A stretch of 64,000 nucleotides of DNA, taken from Bradyrhizobium sp. NP1. Its GTDB lineage: Bacteria > Pseudomonadota > Alphaproteobacteria > Rhizobiales > Xanthobacteraceae. Below are positions 25,292 through 34,568 of the stretch, one piece after another. The notes beneath the pieces were generated by a model, which searched no databases, had not been told where the DNA came from, and saw only the letters and a list, made by a program, of their open reading frames with translations. The DNA lies in assembly GCF_030378205.1 (NCBI RefSeq), contig NZ_CP127385.1, forward strand, positions 4,566,001 to 4,630,000, given 5' to 3'. Numbering within the stretch: position 1 is the stretch's first letter; every line of letters begins with the position of its first letter. A program made the position numbers and the translations under genes.

Positions 25292-26167
25292 CTATTTTTG
25301 CGGAAGCTGCGGCTTCGAGGGTGATTGATATTCCCGACGCCAGCTTCCGCGTTCGACATGGCTGAGGAAGCATTCGACCTGCATGTTGAACGCAGCCGGC
25401 TCCTCCAGATTGATCGCATGCCCAGTGTTGGGGCATATCCACAGCCCCGCATTGGGAAGCATCGATTTCAGCATCAAGTTGGTTTCAAGGCAGGGTGCAT
25501 CCTCGTCGCCCACCGCGAGCAGCAGCGGTATCTTCAGGCTTGACAATCGATTCTGCAGATCATGCAGTGGCGGCCGCAAAGCTTGACAGCGCACCATTGT
25601 GTTTGCCATTCCCCGAGGCGATTGCTGGCGCAGATGCGCCAGAAACGCCTGCCACGTCCTTTGATCCTTGTATTTGAGCTGGATGCGCGTCGGTCCATGA
25701 GCGATCCTCTCGGCCATGGCGTCCATCCCCCGTTCCATGAAGGCCCGCGCCAGCGTCGAGGTCTCCTTCAACCAGGCGCTACGATGTGACGGAAGCGAAC
25801 CTGATCCTACGGCCGCGGCGACGATAGCACTGACTTTTTCCGGGTAGCGCAAGCCAAACAGCAAAGCAGTATATCCGCCCATGCTCAGCCCGATTATGTG
25901 GGCGCGGTCGAGCGCGAGAGCCTGCATGACGGCTGCGACATCCTCTATCGCAAGCTCCCAACCATACGCGGTGGCATCTTCGGGAACCTCGCTTGGCGGA
26001 TAACCCCTGGCATTGAAGGTGATACAGCGATAGGCGCGGCCGAAATGGCGGATCTGGGCTTCCCATTGCCAACGGTCGGATCCGAATTCATGCAGGAAAA
26101 TGACTGGATAGCCGTGGCCGGATTCCTCGACATAAAGTCTGGCGCCGGCGGCATCGACATATGCCAT
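25292..26167 (-). CDS. Alpha/beta-fold hydrolase
   Basis: 291 aa. Catalytic triad motifs are visible: nucleophile elbow GLSMGGY (about 94-100), acid in VGDEDAPC and His in PNTGHAINLE. The oxyanion region is LHEFGSDRWQW. The start MAYVDAAGARLYVEE at 26167 is chosen because the longer upstream frame has no protein character. The substrate is unknown; similar proteins include 3-oxoadipate enol-lactonase-like and lactone-cleaving enzymes. Its position next to a LuxI/LuxR locus makes lactone hydrolysis an attractive but unsupported guess. Confidence 0.85.
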   Translation of the reverse strand: MAYVDAAGARLYVEESGHGYPVIFLHEFGSDRWQWEAQIRHFGRAYRCITFNARGYPPSEVPEDATAYGWELAIEDVAAVMQALALDRAHIIGLSMGGYTALLFGLRYPEKVSAIVAAAVGSGSLPSHRSAWLKETSTLARAFMERGMDAMAERIAHGPTRIQLKYKDQRTWQAFLAHLRQQSPRGMANTMVRCQALRPPLHDLQNRLSSLKIPLLLAVGDEDAPCLETNLMLKSMLPNAGLWICPNTGHAINLEEPAAFNMQVECFLSHVERGSWRREYQSPSKPQLPQK

Positions 26168-26534
26168 TGTTGTTTGGTCCCCCAAAAAAAGTCCCACCGG
26201 ATGATCTTGGCAATCGTTCAAGGCGCAGAATGGCCCATTGCGATTGCGCCTTGTGGCGCAAGCCCGCAGGATTTTGAGAGGATCAACTTCCATATGGCCG
26301 CGCAGCGCGGAGAAAGCCGTTGCACGACCTCGCATGGGATGGCTCCGTCATGTTATGGGGCAAAAAGAGAGCTTCGCGGGCGATGATGACGACTATGGCG
26401 CATCGGCAGTGCATCGAAGGGTGTCGATGATGCCGGGCCAAGCTTTCGACACCGGCGCCGTATGTCCACTTTCAGACGGATCCGCGCGGGCTGTCTGAGC
26501 ACTGGCCCTCGGTTGGGAGCCAGCTCGGTCTTAC
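26168..26534. other. Intergenic region
   Basis: About 370 bases between the hydrolase start and the LuxI remnant. No gene recognised. The part next to 26167 should contain the hydrolase promoter. Confidence 0.35.
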
Positions 26535-26750
26535 CTCCTTGGACGGATTGCCATTGAACGCACTCCGTGCACGCAGCGTCAGGATGCGTTCCATTCGCAC
26601 GTCGGTTACGGTTATGATCGATCGAGCGTTGAGAGCGCGCAGGCTGTCGATCATCGCGGCAAAGAGGAGAGGTGTCGCCTGGTTGAGACCGCCTGGCGTC
26701 GGCGTCACGGCCAGCCTGGTATCGACAGAAAATCGCGAGTTCAGCCATCG
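26535..26750 (-). pseudogene. Remnant of a LuxI-family autoinducer synthase
   Basis: The minus strand reads SRFSVDTRLAV, then GLNQATPLLFAAMID, then SIITVTDVRMERIL. This aligns segment by segment with SRFCVDTTLAA, GLNRATFILFAAMIE and SIVTVTDTRMERIL of the intact LuxI at 27445-28083. The N-terminal half and the end of the protein are missing. It is a truncated second copy of the synthase, not a functional gene. Confidence 0.75.
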
Positions 26751-26862
26751 CGGCGCTCCGGGTCTGCGCCAGGGATCGAAGCCGCAAGGCCGAGACCGCG
26801 TGCGGGCTCGGTTCACGAGAGCCCGGGAACCGGGCGCCGGAGCGCGCGAGGGCGGCGCCCGA

Positions 26863-27399
26863 TCACGACAAGAGCAGCTGAACCTTCTGCCTCAGAAGCG
26901 GATCGTCCAGGCACACGGCCCATTCCAGCAGCGTCTGCCGGACCGTTGTTGGCAAGATGCCATGAAGCGCCAGCCGATCAAAAACGAGCGATCGGTCCGT
27001 TTCGACGCGCACTGCGATGAGGTCCGATAGCAAGCGGACGTCGTATCCACGCTGGGCGCCCTGCAGTGCCGCAATGAAGATCTCTTCTTCGAGCCAGCTT
27101 CCTCCGAAAAAGATGATCCCAGTTTCAGGTGATGCCAGAGTGTCCGTAAACCTCCGATCGTGCCAAATGGAAATGCCATCACCGTCCAGCTGCGTCATCG
27201 AGTGCCCATCCCGCTCAGTAGCCTCAATCCCAAACGGATGGCATTCGCCGATGAGGGTCGACGCGACGCCGAAGATCTCCAATCCCGCCTGCAGCAATGA
27301 AAGACTGACCTGACGCGCGGCAAGACCGGCCGAAGCTGGCGTCTCGCCCCGCGTCAGATTGATCAAAACCACTCGACTATGTCGTGGGTCTGCGAGCAT
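26863..27399 (-). CDS. Isochorismatase-fold protein lacking the usual catalytic Cys
   Basis: 178 aa. RVVLINLTRGETPA resembles the first strand of cysteine hydrolases. GIIFFGGSWLEEEIFIAALQ, followed by GYDVRLLSDLIAVR, matches the region that normally reads G…vCVlaTArdA…GY.V.vv.Da. The position of the catalytic Cys is occupied by Glu/Ile, so it is probably not a hydrolase. The frame is intact and lies 45 bases downstream of luxI on the same strand. Possible role: a non-catalytic partner or a decaying gene. Confidence 0.5.
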   Translation of the reverse strand: MLADPRHSRVVLINLTRGETPASAGLAARQVSLSLLQAGLEIFGVASTLIGECHPFGIEATERDGHSMTQLDGDGISIWHDRRFTDTLASPETGIIFFGGSWLEEEIFIAALQGAQRGYDVRLLSDLIAVRVETDRSLVFDRLALHGILPTTVRQTLLEWAVCLDDPLLRQKVQLLLS

Positions 27400-27444
27400 C
27401 TACGTATAAAACGACCTTTGCCAGACGCTTCTCACGAGGCGCGG

Positions 27445-28083
27445 TCAGGCGGCCGCCCTGATACGATCCGGTGACACGAGCACAGGTCCGTTCACCTCGG
27501 CTTGTTCATACATCCTTTGAACTGCTTGTTCGGACGTTTCCAGGAAGCCCGCGACCGCCATGGTCGATCCGACCTGCTGCGGGGCAGCGATCCGTCGCAA
27601 CGGCCAGCCCGCTCGCCGCAGAATGCGTTCCATCCGGGTATCAGTAACCGTCACGATGCTGTTGGCGCACGCGCAACGGGCGGCCTCGATCATGGCAGCA
27701 AACAGGATGAAAGTTGCACGGTTGAGACCGTTGCCCACCTGCTCAGCGGCAAGCGTGGTATCGACGCAAAAGCGCGAGCTTTCGAGAATTCTTTCGTCGC
27801 GAGGCACGGCCGTCCCGCCAAGCAGAACGGGGAAGGTGTCAGCCAACATGGTCGGTCCCGTGGTCGGGAGTAGACGAACCGAGCCCACCGGCTCCCCACC
27901 GTCTGTCATCAGAATGAGGTAAGTTGGCCCGAGAGCGTCAAAAACGTCGAGCTCGAACTCACCTGAGACGGAGACTGACCAGTCAAGCCTATCCTTGAAG
28001 ACGCGCCGCCGCAGCCGATACATCGCTGCGAGCAGATCCATATGAAGCCCAAATTGAGGGGTGTGAAGTGCGATGGCATTCAT
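27445..28083 (-). CDS. LuxI-family acyl-homoserine lactone synthase
   Basis: 212 aa. Conserved LuxI positions are visible: the RxxxF region RLRRRVFKDRLDW (about 24-36), DxFD near FELDVFDALGPTYL, GSVRLLPTTGPTML with the catalytic-core Arg, and ESSRFCVD (E-x-S-R-F). It would make an acyl-HSL signal from SAM and an acyl-ACP or acyl-CoA. The general look is that of the Bradyrhizobium BjaI/BraI group, which uses acyl-CoA and makes branched or aryl-HSLs; the product here is not assigned. AGGAGG precedes the ATG, and a lux-box-like palindrome lies 56 bases upstream. Confidence 0.9.
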   Translation of the reverse strand: MNAIALHTPQFGLHMDLLAAMYRLRRRVFKDRLDWSVSVSGEFELDVFDALGPTYLILMTDGGEPVGSVRLLPTTGPTMLADTFPVLLGGTAVPRDERILESSRFCVDTTLAAEQVGNGLNRATFILFAAMIEAARCACANSIVTVTDTRMERILRRAGWPLRRIAAPQQVGSTMAVAGFLETSEQAVQRMYEQAEVNGPVLVSPDRIRAAA

Positions 28084-28138
28084 GCCGACCTCCTGAAGTT
28101 ATCGGGAGGCCTCCAGACCAGAAAGGGGTTTGGCGATC

Positions 28139-28158
28139 GCCTGTCATATTTTGCAGGT
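28139..28158 (-). promoter_or_regulatory. lux box-like operator upstream of luxI
   Basis: The 20-base site gcCTGtcatattttgCAGgt contains the CTG-N10-CAG core of lux boxes (CTG at 28141-28143, CAG at 28154-28156), with one more complementary base on each side. It lies between luxI and luxR, about 56 bases from the luxI start, the expected place for activation of luxI by the AHL-bound LuxR. Direct sequence observation; binding is inferred. Confidence 0.65.
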
Positions 28159-28275
28159 GGATCGCGCTCCACCTGATTACGCTAGACCATTCTGGATGGA
28201 ATACAATATATCATTGACGCGCGCTACGAGCGCCAAGCCTTCTCGATTCTCGGACGAATGAGAGTCTGTCGATGA

Positions 28276-29004
28276 TTAGGACAACAAGCCGCGTCGCAGC
28301 GCCTCTGCAACGCACTGTGCAATGGATGCCGCACCGAGTTTGCGGCGCGCATTCTCCAGATGAAAGACCACAGTGCGCGGCGCAATTTCGACCAGGACCG
28401 CGATGTCCGCGACAGTCTTTCCTCGCGCAGTCCAGGCGAGGCACTGACGCTCACGCTGCGTCAGTTCACTTCCCACGGGTTGCGCCGTCGGAGGCAGGTC
28501 AAGTCTGACGGCGACATGAGTATGAAAATACAAACCTATGAGTTGCGCGACGTCCTTCCAGTCGGCCACGAGGCGCTCCGGATGAACCTCCCGGTCGCCG
28601 GTCGCCAGTGTGAACGCGGCCGTCCGTCCAAATCCACCCCTGATGGGCACGGTGATACCTGATCTGATCCCGAAGGTGCTCGCTTCATCAAAGAAGCGGC
28701 GCTGCTCGCGATTTCCGGCCGGGGCTGAGGCCTCTCCTCCCCAACTAAACAACGTATGTTCAAGACGCGCCCTGCGTACCACCGGGTCCAGCTGCTGATA
28801 TTCAAGCTGGAAATACCGGCTGGTCCACGACTTCGGATAGGACGAGATCAGCACTGGCGTTTCGCCGGTGATGCGAAGATAGGCAAAATGCTGGAAGCCG
28901 AGCCTGTGCGTTAGTCGAGTTGCGACTCGCTCGAACGCATCAGCTTTGTTCGCGGTCTGGATCGCGTCAACGAATTCCTGGAAGATGTTCTCGACGGGAT
29001 TCAT
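28276..29004 (-). CDS. LuxR-family quorum-sensing transcriptional regulator
   Basis: 242 aa. The N-terminal autoinducer-binding domain includes SWTSRYFQLEYQQLDPVV (the W-x-x-x-Y…D ligand-pocket pattern) and GIRSGITVPIRGGFG. The C-terminal GerE helix-turn-helix is ELTQRERQCLAWTARGKTVA followed by LENARRKLGAAS. All features of an AHL receptor are present. It lies 192 bases upstream of luxI on the same strand, the typical bjaR-bjaI order in Bradyrhizobium, with the lux box between. Confidence 0.9.
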   Translation of the reverse strand: MNPVENIFQEFVDAIQTANKADAFERVATRLTHRLGFQHFAYLRITGETPVLISSYPKSWTSRYFQLEYQQLDPVVRRARLEHTLFSWGGEASAPAGNREQRRFFDEASTFGIRSGITVPIRGGFGRTAAFTLATGDREVHPERLVADWKDVAQLIGLYFHTHVAVRLDLPPTAQPVGSELTQRERQCLAWTARGKTVADIAVLVEIAPRTVVFHLENARRKLGAASIAQCVAEALRRGLLS

Positions 29005-29098
29005 TCTGGTAATGCCATCTGAGAAGATGTCGCCGTCTCAAGTTACCGACGATAGTCGCTAGATCCATCTTGGAGAAAGGTAGGAGTAGGTCACTCTG

Positions 29099-29773
29099 CT
29101 ATCGATCATGAGGAAATGTGAAGACCCGCATGATCCTTGACCTCCTTGATCGGCAGGTCGGTTCCTGGTTAAGCCAGATCACCGCGAGCGATCCATCGAC
29201 ATTGCTCTGGAAGCTACCGCCGGCCCGGTTAAACGCCAATGCCAGCGCCTGCAGTGTCTTGTCGATCGGAAGCTTTCGTAGGCGGCATGCAGTCGCGGCG
29301 GCGGCAAACACGCCGGCGACCCCGGTGGGATCGAAGCCGTGATACTCCGCCTCGGACAGGTTGAGCCGCGCGCCCACTTCGGCACCAACTGCGAGAGCGG
29401 TAAGTAACTCCCGACCGCTGCACCCGCCGCCACGTTCGGCGATGGCAAGTGCGACCGGGACGATCGAAGACCCCATGTGCAATCCCGGCGCCATCGCGTC
29501 GCAATAGTCGAGCGCGCGGCAAACAATGCCATTGGCGAGCGCGGCCAAATGGGCCGGCGCCTTGCGGTCGGTGAAGAATACGGTCGCCTCGTTATGGCCG
29601 CCCCAACCCAACACATAATTCTGAATTTCACGGCAACCGTCTTCAGATGAGCCGGCGATGCCCGCACCGATCACGGCCAGCATCATCTGCTTGACGACGA
29701 CGTGCGCGCTCGCGGGGATATCCTCGAATCTCGCTGCCGAGACGAATCCCGCCAATATCCGTTCGCTACTCAT
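29099..29773 (-). pseudogene. MmgE/PrpD-family protein, C-terminally truncated
   Basis: From MSSERILAGFVSAARFEDIP to FNRAGGSFQSNVDGSLAV it matches the N-terminal ~200 residues of MmgE/PrpD (2-methylcitrate dehydratase-like) proteins, including WGGHNEATVFF and ANGIVCRALDYCDAM. After DGSLAV the sequence changes abruptly to low-quality residues and a stop; the family normally continues to about 450 aa. The start at 29773 lies just downstream of the fumarylacetoacetase gene. Likely inactive fragment. Confidence 0.65.
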
Positions 29774-29807
29774 TCGTTGCCTCCGTCGCCCGCAAGCGCC
29801 TCGCAGT

Positions 29808-31133
29808 CTATTCGGCAGCTTGCACCGTCGCCCGGCATTCGCCAAAGCCGATGCGAGCGAAACCTTCCCGCTCGCACCAAGCGCTCAGGATCACCGTGTC
29901 GCCGTCTTGCAGAAAGGCCCGGGTCTCACCGGATGGCAGCGTCACAGGCGATCGTCCTCCCTCCGTCAGTTCAAGCAAGCAGGCGCGCGCGTCGGGCGCC
30001 GGGCCCGATATCGTTCCGGAGCCAATCAGGTCGCCGGCCTGCAGGTTGCAACCATTGGAAGTGTGATGCGCGATGACCTGCGCCAGCGTCCAGTATGAAT
30101 CCGCATAGGTCGACGATGACAGGCGAACGGGCGCAAGATCGTGCGCCTGCATGGCCGCGGTCTGAAGATGGACCGAAATCCTGATGTCGATGGCGCCACA
30201 GACCTCGTCCTGCTTCGAAGCCAAATGCGGCAGAGGTGCGGGGTCGCCGGCCGGCCGACGGTGAGGCAGTCGATAAGGTTCGAGCGCGTCAAAGCTCACG
30301 ATCCACGGTGAAATGGAGGTCGCAAAGCTCTTGGCGAGGAATGGTCCGAGCGGCTGATATTCCCAGGACTGAATGTCGCGCGCAGACCAATCGTTCAGAA
30401 TGCAAACTCCGAAAAGATGGTCCTCGACCTCCTCTATCGCGATCGGATTTCCCAGTGCGTTTCCAGCGCCGATGAATATTCCCAGTTCGGCTTCGTAGTC
30501 CAATCGTCTGCAGGCGGCGTAGATGGGATCGGAAGAATCTGCGTCACGGATCTGGCCTTTTGGGCGACCGATCGCATGTCCTGAGAGGAGGATCGAGGAC
30601 GTGCGGCCTTGATAGCCAACGGGAAGCCACCGGTAGTTCGGCAAAACCGGATTGTCGGGTCGAAACTGCTTTCCAACATTGGCCGCGTGGTGGATTGAGC
30701 AATAGAAATCCGAGAAGTTGCCGATTTGAGATGGGATCTTGAACTCCGCCTGATCGATCGCCACCAGGGCCTCGGTCACGTTCTTCCTTTCGTGAAAATC
30801 GTGCCGCAGGATCCGCGACAGGTCAGACCTCAGGCTACGTTGGACTGCGCGCCCCGCGGCCATAAAGGCGTTCAGGCAGGGAGAAGAGGCCAGCGAAACG
30901 GCCGATCGCGCGGTTTCGCCAAGATGGGGCAAAAGACACGGCGCGGCCAGGTCCACGATAAATTCGCCGATGGCGATGCCGCCGCGAAATGGCTCGCTGC
31001 TACCCGACCGGCGGAACACCGCGATCGGCAGGTTCTGAATTGGAAACGGGCAATCTGGCTTATTGGCCGCGTCAATCCAACTGCGGCCATTCAGATCGTG
31101 TGTTTCGTTAAGTCTTCCACTTACGTCTGCCAT
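29808..31133 (-). CDS. fahA: Fumarylacetoacetase
   Basis: 441 aa, the normal length. It hydrolyses fumarylacetoacetate to fumarate and acetoacetate, the last step of tyrosine/homogentisate breakdown. The N-terminal SH3-like domain is followed by the catalytic FAH domain with FSDFYCSIHHAANVGK (D/H/H active-site region), YEAELGIFIG (metal ligands), LNDWSARDIQSWEYQPLGPF and LAKSFATSISPW. The GSGTISGP loop (about residue 374) is also present. It is part of the minus-strand hpd-hmgA-monooxygenase-DUF2783-fahA series; a maleylacetoacetate isomerase was not found in the series. Confidence 0.92.
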   Translation of the reverse strand: MADVSGRLNETHDLNGRSWIDAANKPDCPFPIQNLPIAVFRRSGSSEPFRGGIAIGEFIVDLAAPCLLPHLGETARSAVSLASSPCLNAFMAAGRAVQRSLRSDLSRILRHDFHERKNVTEALVAIDQAEFKIPSQIGNFSDFYCSIHHAANVGKQFRPDNPVLPNYRWLPVGYQGRTSSILLSGHAIGRPKGQIRDADSSDPIYAACRRLDYEAELGIFIGAGNALGNPIAIEEVEDHLFGVCILNDWSARDIQSWEYQPLGPFLAKSFATSISPWIVSFDALEPYRLPHRRPAGDPAPLPHLASKQDEVCGAIDIRISVHLQTAAMQAHDLAPVRLSSSTYADSYWTLAQVIAHHTSNGCNLQAGDLIGSGTISGPAPDARACLLELTEGGRSPVTLPSGETRAFLQDGDTVILSAWCEREGFARIGFGECRATVQAAE

Positions 31134-31159
31134 GTCCGACCCGAAATGCTGGAGGATAA

Positions 31160-31369
31160 CTATTGCTTTTCTTCTTGTTTGGTCCGCGCGGCAGCGCTTC
31201 GTATCGCCGCGCGCAACACTTCGCGATCGCCAATATGATTGGCAAGAATGAGCACGAGCTTGCAGTTCATCAGCTCGGCCTCGGGCTCGCTCATGTGACG
31301 CTGGGAATCAATTAGCTCTTGGTAAAAGCCATCGGGATCAGCGATATTGGGCTTGGTGTTGAGATTCAC
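31160..31369 (-). CDS. DUF2783 domain small protein
   Basis: 69 aa from a GTG at 31369 (MNLNTKPNIADPDGFYQELI). The pattern DPDGFYQELIDSQRHMSEPE, then LVLILANHIGD, matches DUF2783, a short family found beside flavin monooxygenases of aromatic catabolism. It lies 10 bases after the monooxygenase stop and 26 bases ahead of fahA, so it is in the same operon. Function unknown; a coupling or stabilising partner of the monooxygenase is plausible. Confidence 0.75.
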   Translation of the reverse strand: MNLNTKPNIADPDGFYQELIDSQRHMSEPEAELMNCKLVLILANHIGDREVLRAAIRSAAARTKQEEKQ

Positions 31370-31379
31370 GTCGTTACCT

Positions 31380-32990
31380 TCAGGCCGCCATCGCGCGCGC
31401 CAACGCCTTTTCGATTTTCGCCGGCTCAAAATGTCGCCACCTTCTAGCGACATGCTGGTCGGGCCGGATCAGATAGGTCGTTCCGGGCCGGCCGTCGAAA
31501 CGCGCCGTAAGCACGCCCCTTGAGTCTTCGATATCGCGGCCCACCACGATGACCTTTGCCCGGACCCGGCCAAAGACGATCTGGCCTAGTTTGGGCCGCT
31601 CGCCGAAGACCAGCACGACAAAGCCGTCACCCACAAGCTTCAATAGCCAGCTGTCGATGCCGCCGTAGCGTAGCGGCGCATCGTCACAGTTCGTACCAGG
31701 CGACATCCGGCCCGCGAACACGCCTTCGTCCGGGGTGTTTAGTGACGAGGTCGCGTAGGGTGTTGGGCGCGACAGACGGCCCGAATTGAGCAGAAGGCGA
31801 GCGAATTCATGATCCGCCGCCAGTTCGAGAACGGCATCGCGGTAGCGCCGGCTGTTGTCGCTCTTCGGCGTAATGAAATCAGTCGATCGTGTCGAGTTGA
31901 GCAGATTGTCGTCGGCCGCTGCCGACCGCTCCTCATCGTAGGTGTCGAGCAATTCGGGCGGTGCGTCGCCGTCGATCACGAGCTTCAGCTTCCAGCCGAG
32001 ATTGTCGATGTCCTGTATGCCGCTATTGGCGCCGCGACCGCCGAATGGTGAGACCTGATGCGCGGCGTCGCCGGCAAACAGCACGCGACCATGGCGCAGC
32101 TTGTCGATCCGCCGACATGCGAACTGATAGATCGAGACCCATTCGAGCTCGAACTCCCGCGCATCACCGAGCATTGCTCGCACTCGGGGAATCACCTTTT
32201 CCGGCTTTCTCTCTTCCTCGGGATCAGCTTCGCGACCGAGCTGAAAGTCGAGACGCCAGACGTCGTCCGCTTGCCTGTGAAGCAACGCCGATTGATGGCG
32301 ATGGAACGGCGGGTCGAACCAGAACCAACGCTCCGGCGGGAAATCGGCCTTCATCACCACGTCGGCAATCAGGAAACGATCGTCGAAGCGTTGGCCCGTG
32401 AACGCTGCGCCGACCATCTGGCGCGGATCGCTGTTGGCGCCATCGCAGGCCAACACCCATTCTGCCTGTAATGCAAAGACGCCATCGGGATTCTCGACCG
32501 TGAGAACGACGTGGTCGGGCGCCTGCTTCAGATCGACGACTTTGTGTTTCCAGCGCAACTCGATGTGGGGCCGTCGGCCGATCTCGTCGACCAGATACTC
32601 TTCAACGTAGTACTGCTGAAGGTTGATCATCGCCGGCATCTTGTGATCGGTTTCCGGTAGCAGATCAATTTGGTAGCACAGCGCGTCGCGGAAAAACACC
32701 TTGCCCACCTTCCACCGCACGCCCTTGGCGATCATGCGATCAACGCAGCCCAGGCGGTCCCAGATCTCGAGCGATCGCTTGGCGTGCGCCACCGCCCGAG
32801 AGCCGAGCGAAACCGTATCGTTATCATCGAGCACGATTGCCCGGATACCACGGGGCGCCAGCTCGAGCCCGGCGCTGAGACCTATCGGGCCAGCGCCCAC
32901 CACGACCACGGGATACCGCGTTAACGGGGTGCCGGTCTGCTCGGGCGACGGCCTGTATTGGAATTGCCGATACTTGTAGGTCTTGGACAT
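31380..32990 (-). CDS. FAD-dependent aromatic hydroxylase (MhpA/PobA-like group A flavoprotein)
   Basis: 536 aa. Rossmann motif VVVGAGPIGLSAGLE at about 29-43, the DG motif in WVLACDGANSDPRQ and the FAD motif VLFAGDAAHQVSPFGGRGAN are all present, followed by a thioredoxin-like C-terminal domain. Family members add one hydroxyl to a phenolic ring using NAD(P)H and O2. In this homogentisate cluster a hydroxyphenylacetate hydroxylase feeding homogentisate is the natural hypothesis; the sequence itself does not fix the substrate. The 210-base gap upstream may hold its own promoter. Confidence 0.85.
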   Translation of the reverse strand: MSKTYKYRQFQYRPSPEQTGTPLTRYPVVVVGAGPIGLSAGLELAPRGIRAIVLDDNDTVSLGSRAVAHAKRSLEIWDRLGCVDRMIAKGVRWKVGKVFFRDALCYQIDLLPETDHKMPAMINLQQYYVEEYLVDEIGRRPHIELRWKHKVVDLKQAPDHVVLTVENPDGVFALQAEWVLACDGANSDPRQMVGAAFTGQRFDDRFLIADVVMKADFPPERWFWFDPPFHRHQSALLHRQADDVWRLDFQLGREADPEEERKPEKVIPRVRAMLGDAREFELEWVSIYQFACRRIDKLRHGRVLFAGDAAHQVSPFGGRGANSGIQDIDNLGWKLKLVIDGDAPPELLDTYDEERSAAADDNLLNSTRSTDFITPKSDNSRRYRDAVLELAADHEFARLLLNSGRLSRPTPYATSSLNTPDEGVFAGRMSPGTNCDDAPLRYGGIDSWLLKLVGDGFVVLVFGERPKLGQIVFGRVRAKVIVVGRDIEDSRGVLTARFDGRPGTTYLIRPDQHVARRWRHFEPAKIEKALARAMAA

Positions 32991-33200
32991 GCATTTTTCC
33001 GCGAGCGCCGCAGACAGCCACTGGCCTGGATTTCCCAGAAAACCGAAAATTTCTCAAATCTCGCGCAATGTGAGGATCTTTCCGGCTGACGCCTGCGTGG
33101 GTGGCTATCGAGCGGCCTTAACCACCCACATCTTGCCGGTTAGGAGATCCTGGCCAAGGCTCGCCCGTATGCGAGGTGCTTGGCACAGGTATTCACAGGC

Positions 33201-34367
33201 TCACCTGGCAAGCTTGGCCCTCTGAGCTACCAGTCTGTCCGAAGTTCTCCACGATTCAGCATAGGATTCCAATTCGACCGATTTCGCCGCTGAACCGATC
33301 TCCAACGCGTCGCGCGCGTCAATCATCACTGCGTATTCGTTGGTCTCGGCTGCGGGCATTTCATACATGCGCTGCAGCGCTTTGGGATGCGGCCCATGCG
33401 TAAATCCGCAGGGGTGAAGTGAGACCGTTCCTGGATGAATGTTGTCGCGGGAGAAGAAATTGCCGTCGTGATAAAACACGACCTCGTCGTAATCGTCGTT
33501 GTTGTGAAAGAAGGGCACCTTTATCGCGGCCGGATCGGTTTCGAACGGTCGTGGTACAAAGGTGCAAACGACGAACCGGTGCCCAACCCAAGTGGTGTGA
33601 GCCGACGGCGGAAGGTGGTACCGGTGGGACGACAGCGGGCGGATATCCCTTACATTCAGCCGCACCGGAACCAGATCTCCGTGCCAACCGACCGCGTCGA
33701 GCGGATTGAACGGATAGGTGACGATCGATACTTCCTCACGCCGCTTGATCTGTACGCACCACTGCCTTTCGTCTTGTTGAGCCTTGAACGCCTCGTCGAT
33801 CCGCGGCGTTTCGAGGATCGCTTCATCGTAAAGCGCGTGTCGGCCGACGAGTCCCCGGTCGGGCGTGCGCAGGGATCCGTCGGTGCTTTCGATGAGAAGA
33901 ACCGCCATGGGCTCCTCAACCTCCAGGCGCCACATCGTCGAACGCGGCAACAAGATGTAGTCGCCCTTTTCGACCGACATGTGCCCGTAGTCACAATACA
34001 GATCGCCCTTGCCACGATGAATGAAAAGAAGTTCGTCGCCGTCCGCGTTGCGCGCCAAATAGTCCATCGATCGGTCAATCCGCCACATGCGGAATTTGAC
34101 GTGTGCATTATGCAGGATTGGGTCGGCGTTCCAGACCATTTGTTGCGTGCGCTTTAGAGCGGCAAGATCGAAAGCGCGCGGGCGCAACGGTCCTTCCCAA
34201 GACAACCAGCCTGTCGGCGGATGGGTATGGTACATATGCGAGGCGGGGCCAAAGAAGCCTTCCTTGCCCAATTCGCGCTCGAACGTACCCTCGGGCAAAT
34301 CCGCATGGGCTTGTCGGGACGACTGGCCTTCGATTCTCGGAAGGCCGATATAGCGGGCATTTGACAT
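33201..34367 (-). CDS. hmgA: Homogentisate 1,2-dioxygenase
   Basis: 388 aa cupin-fold ring-cleavage enzyme that converts homogentisate to maleylacetoacetate with Fe(II). The start MSNARYIGLPRIEG at 34367 is preceded by GGAGAG with seven bases spacing; the longer TTG start is less likely. Metal/active-site segments are HNNDDYDEVVFYHDGNFF and LHPCGFTHGPHPKAL. It resembles the shorter bacterial HmgA-like forms (about 390 aa) rather than the ~440-aa canonical enzyme, so an alternative hydroxyphenyl-type dioxygenase cannot be excluded. Confidence 0.85.
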   Translation of the reverse strand: MSNARYIGLPRIEGQSSRQAHADLPEGTFERELGKEGFFGPASHMYHTHPPTGWLSWEGPLRPRAFDLAALKRTQQMVWNADPILHNAHVKFRMWRIDRSMDYLARNADGDELLFIHRGKGDLYCDYGHMSVEKGDYILLPRSTMWRLEVEEPMAVLLIESTDGSLRTPDRGLVGRHALYDEAILETPRIDEAFKAQQDERQWCVQIKRREEVSIVTYPFNPLDAVGWHGDLVPVRLNVRDIRPLSSHRYHLPPSAHTTWVGHRFVVCTFVPRPFETDPAAIKVPFFHNNDDYDEVVFYHDGNFFSRDNIHPGTVSLHPCGFTHGPHPKALQRMYEMPAAETNEYAVMIDARDALEIGSAAKSVELESYAESWRTSDRLVAQRAKLAR

Positions 34368-34568
34368 CGATAGTCTCTCCAACTTGTCTCGAAAGGCGTG
34401 TTGTCAGCCGGAGTTGCGGGTGTCCAGCACCGAAACCATTCTCTCGGTCCTCGCGATCGGATCGCCGTGGTCGACGAGGCAATCCGCAGAACGTGTTTGC
34501 GCATGTCAGATCGCGATTCAGCACAACCAAGGCGCCGTCGCAGCCGCCTGGTTTGAGCGTGGCGAACT

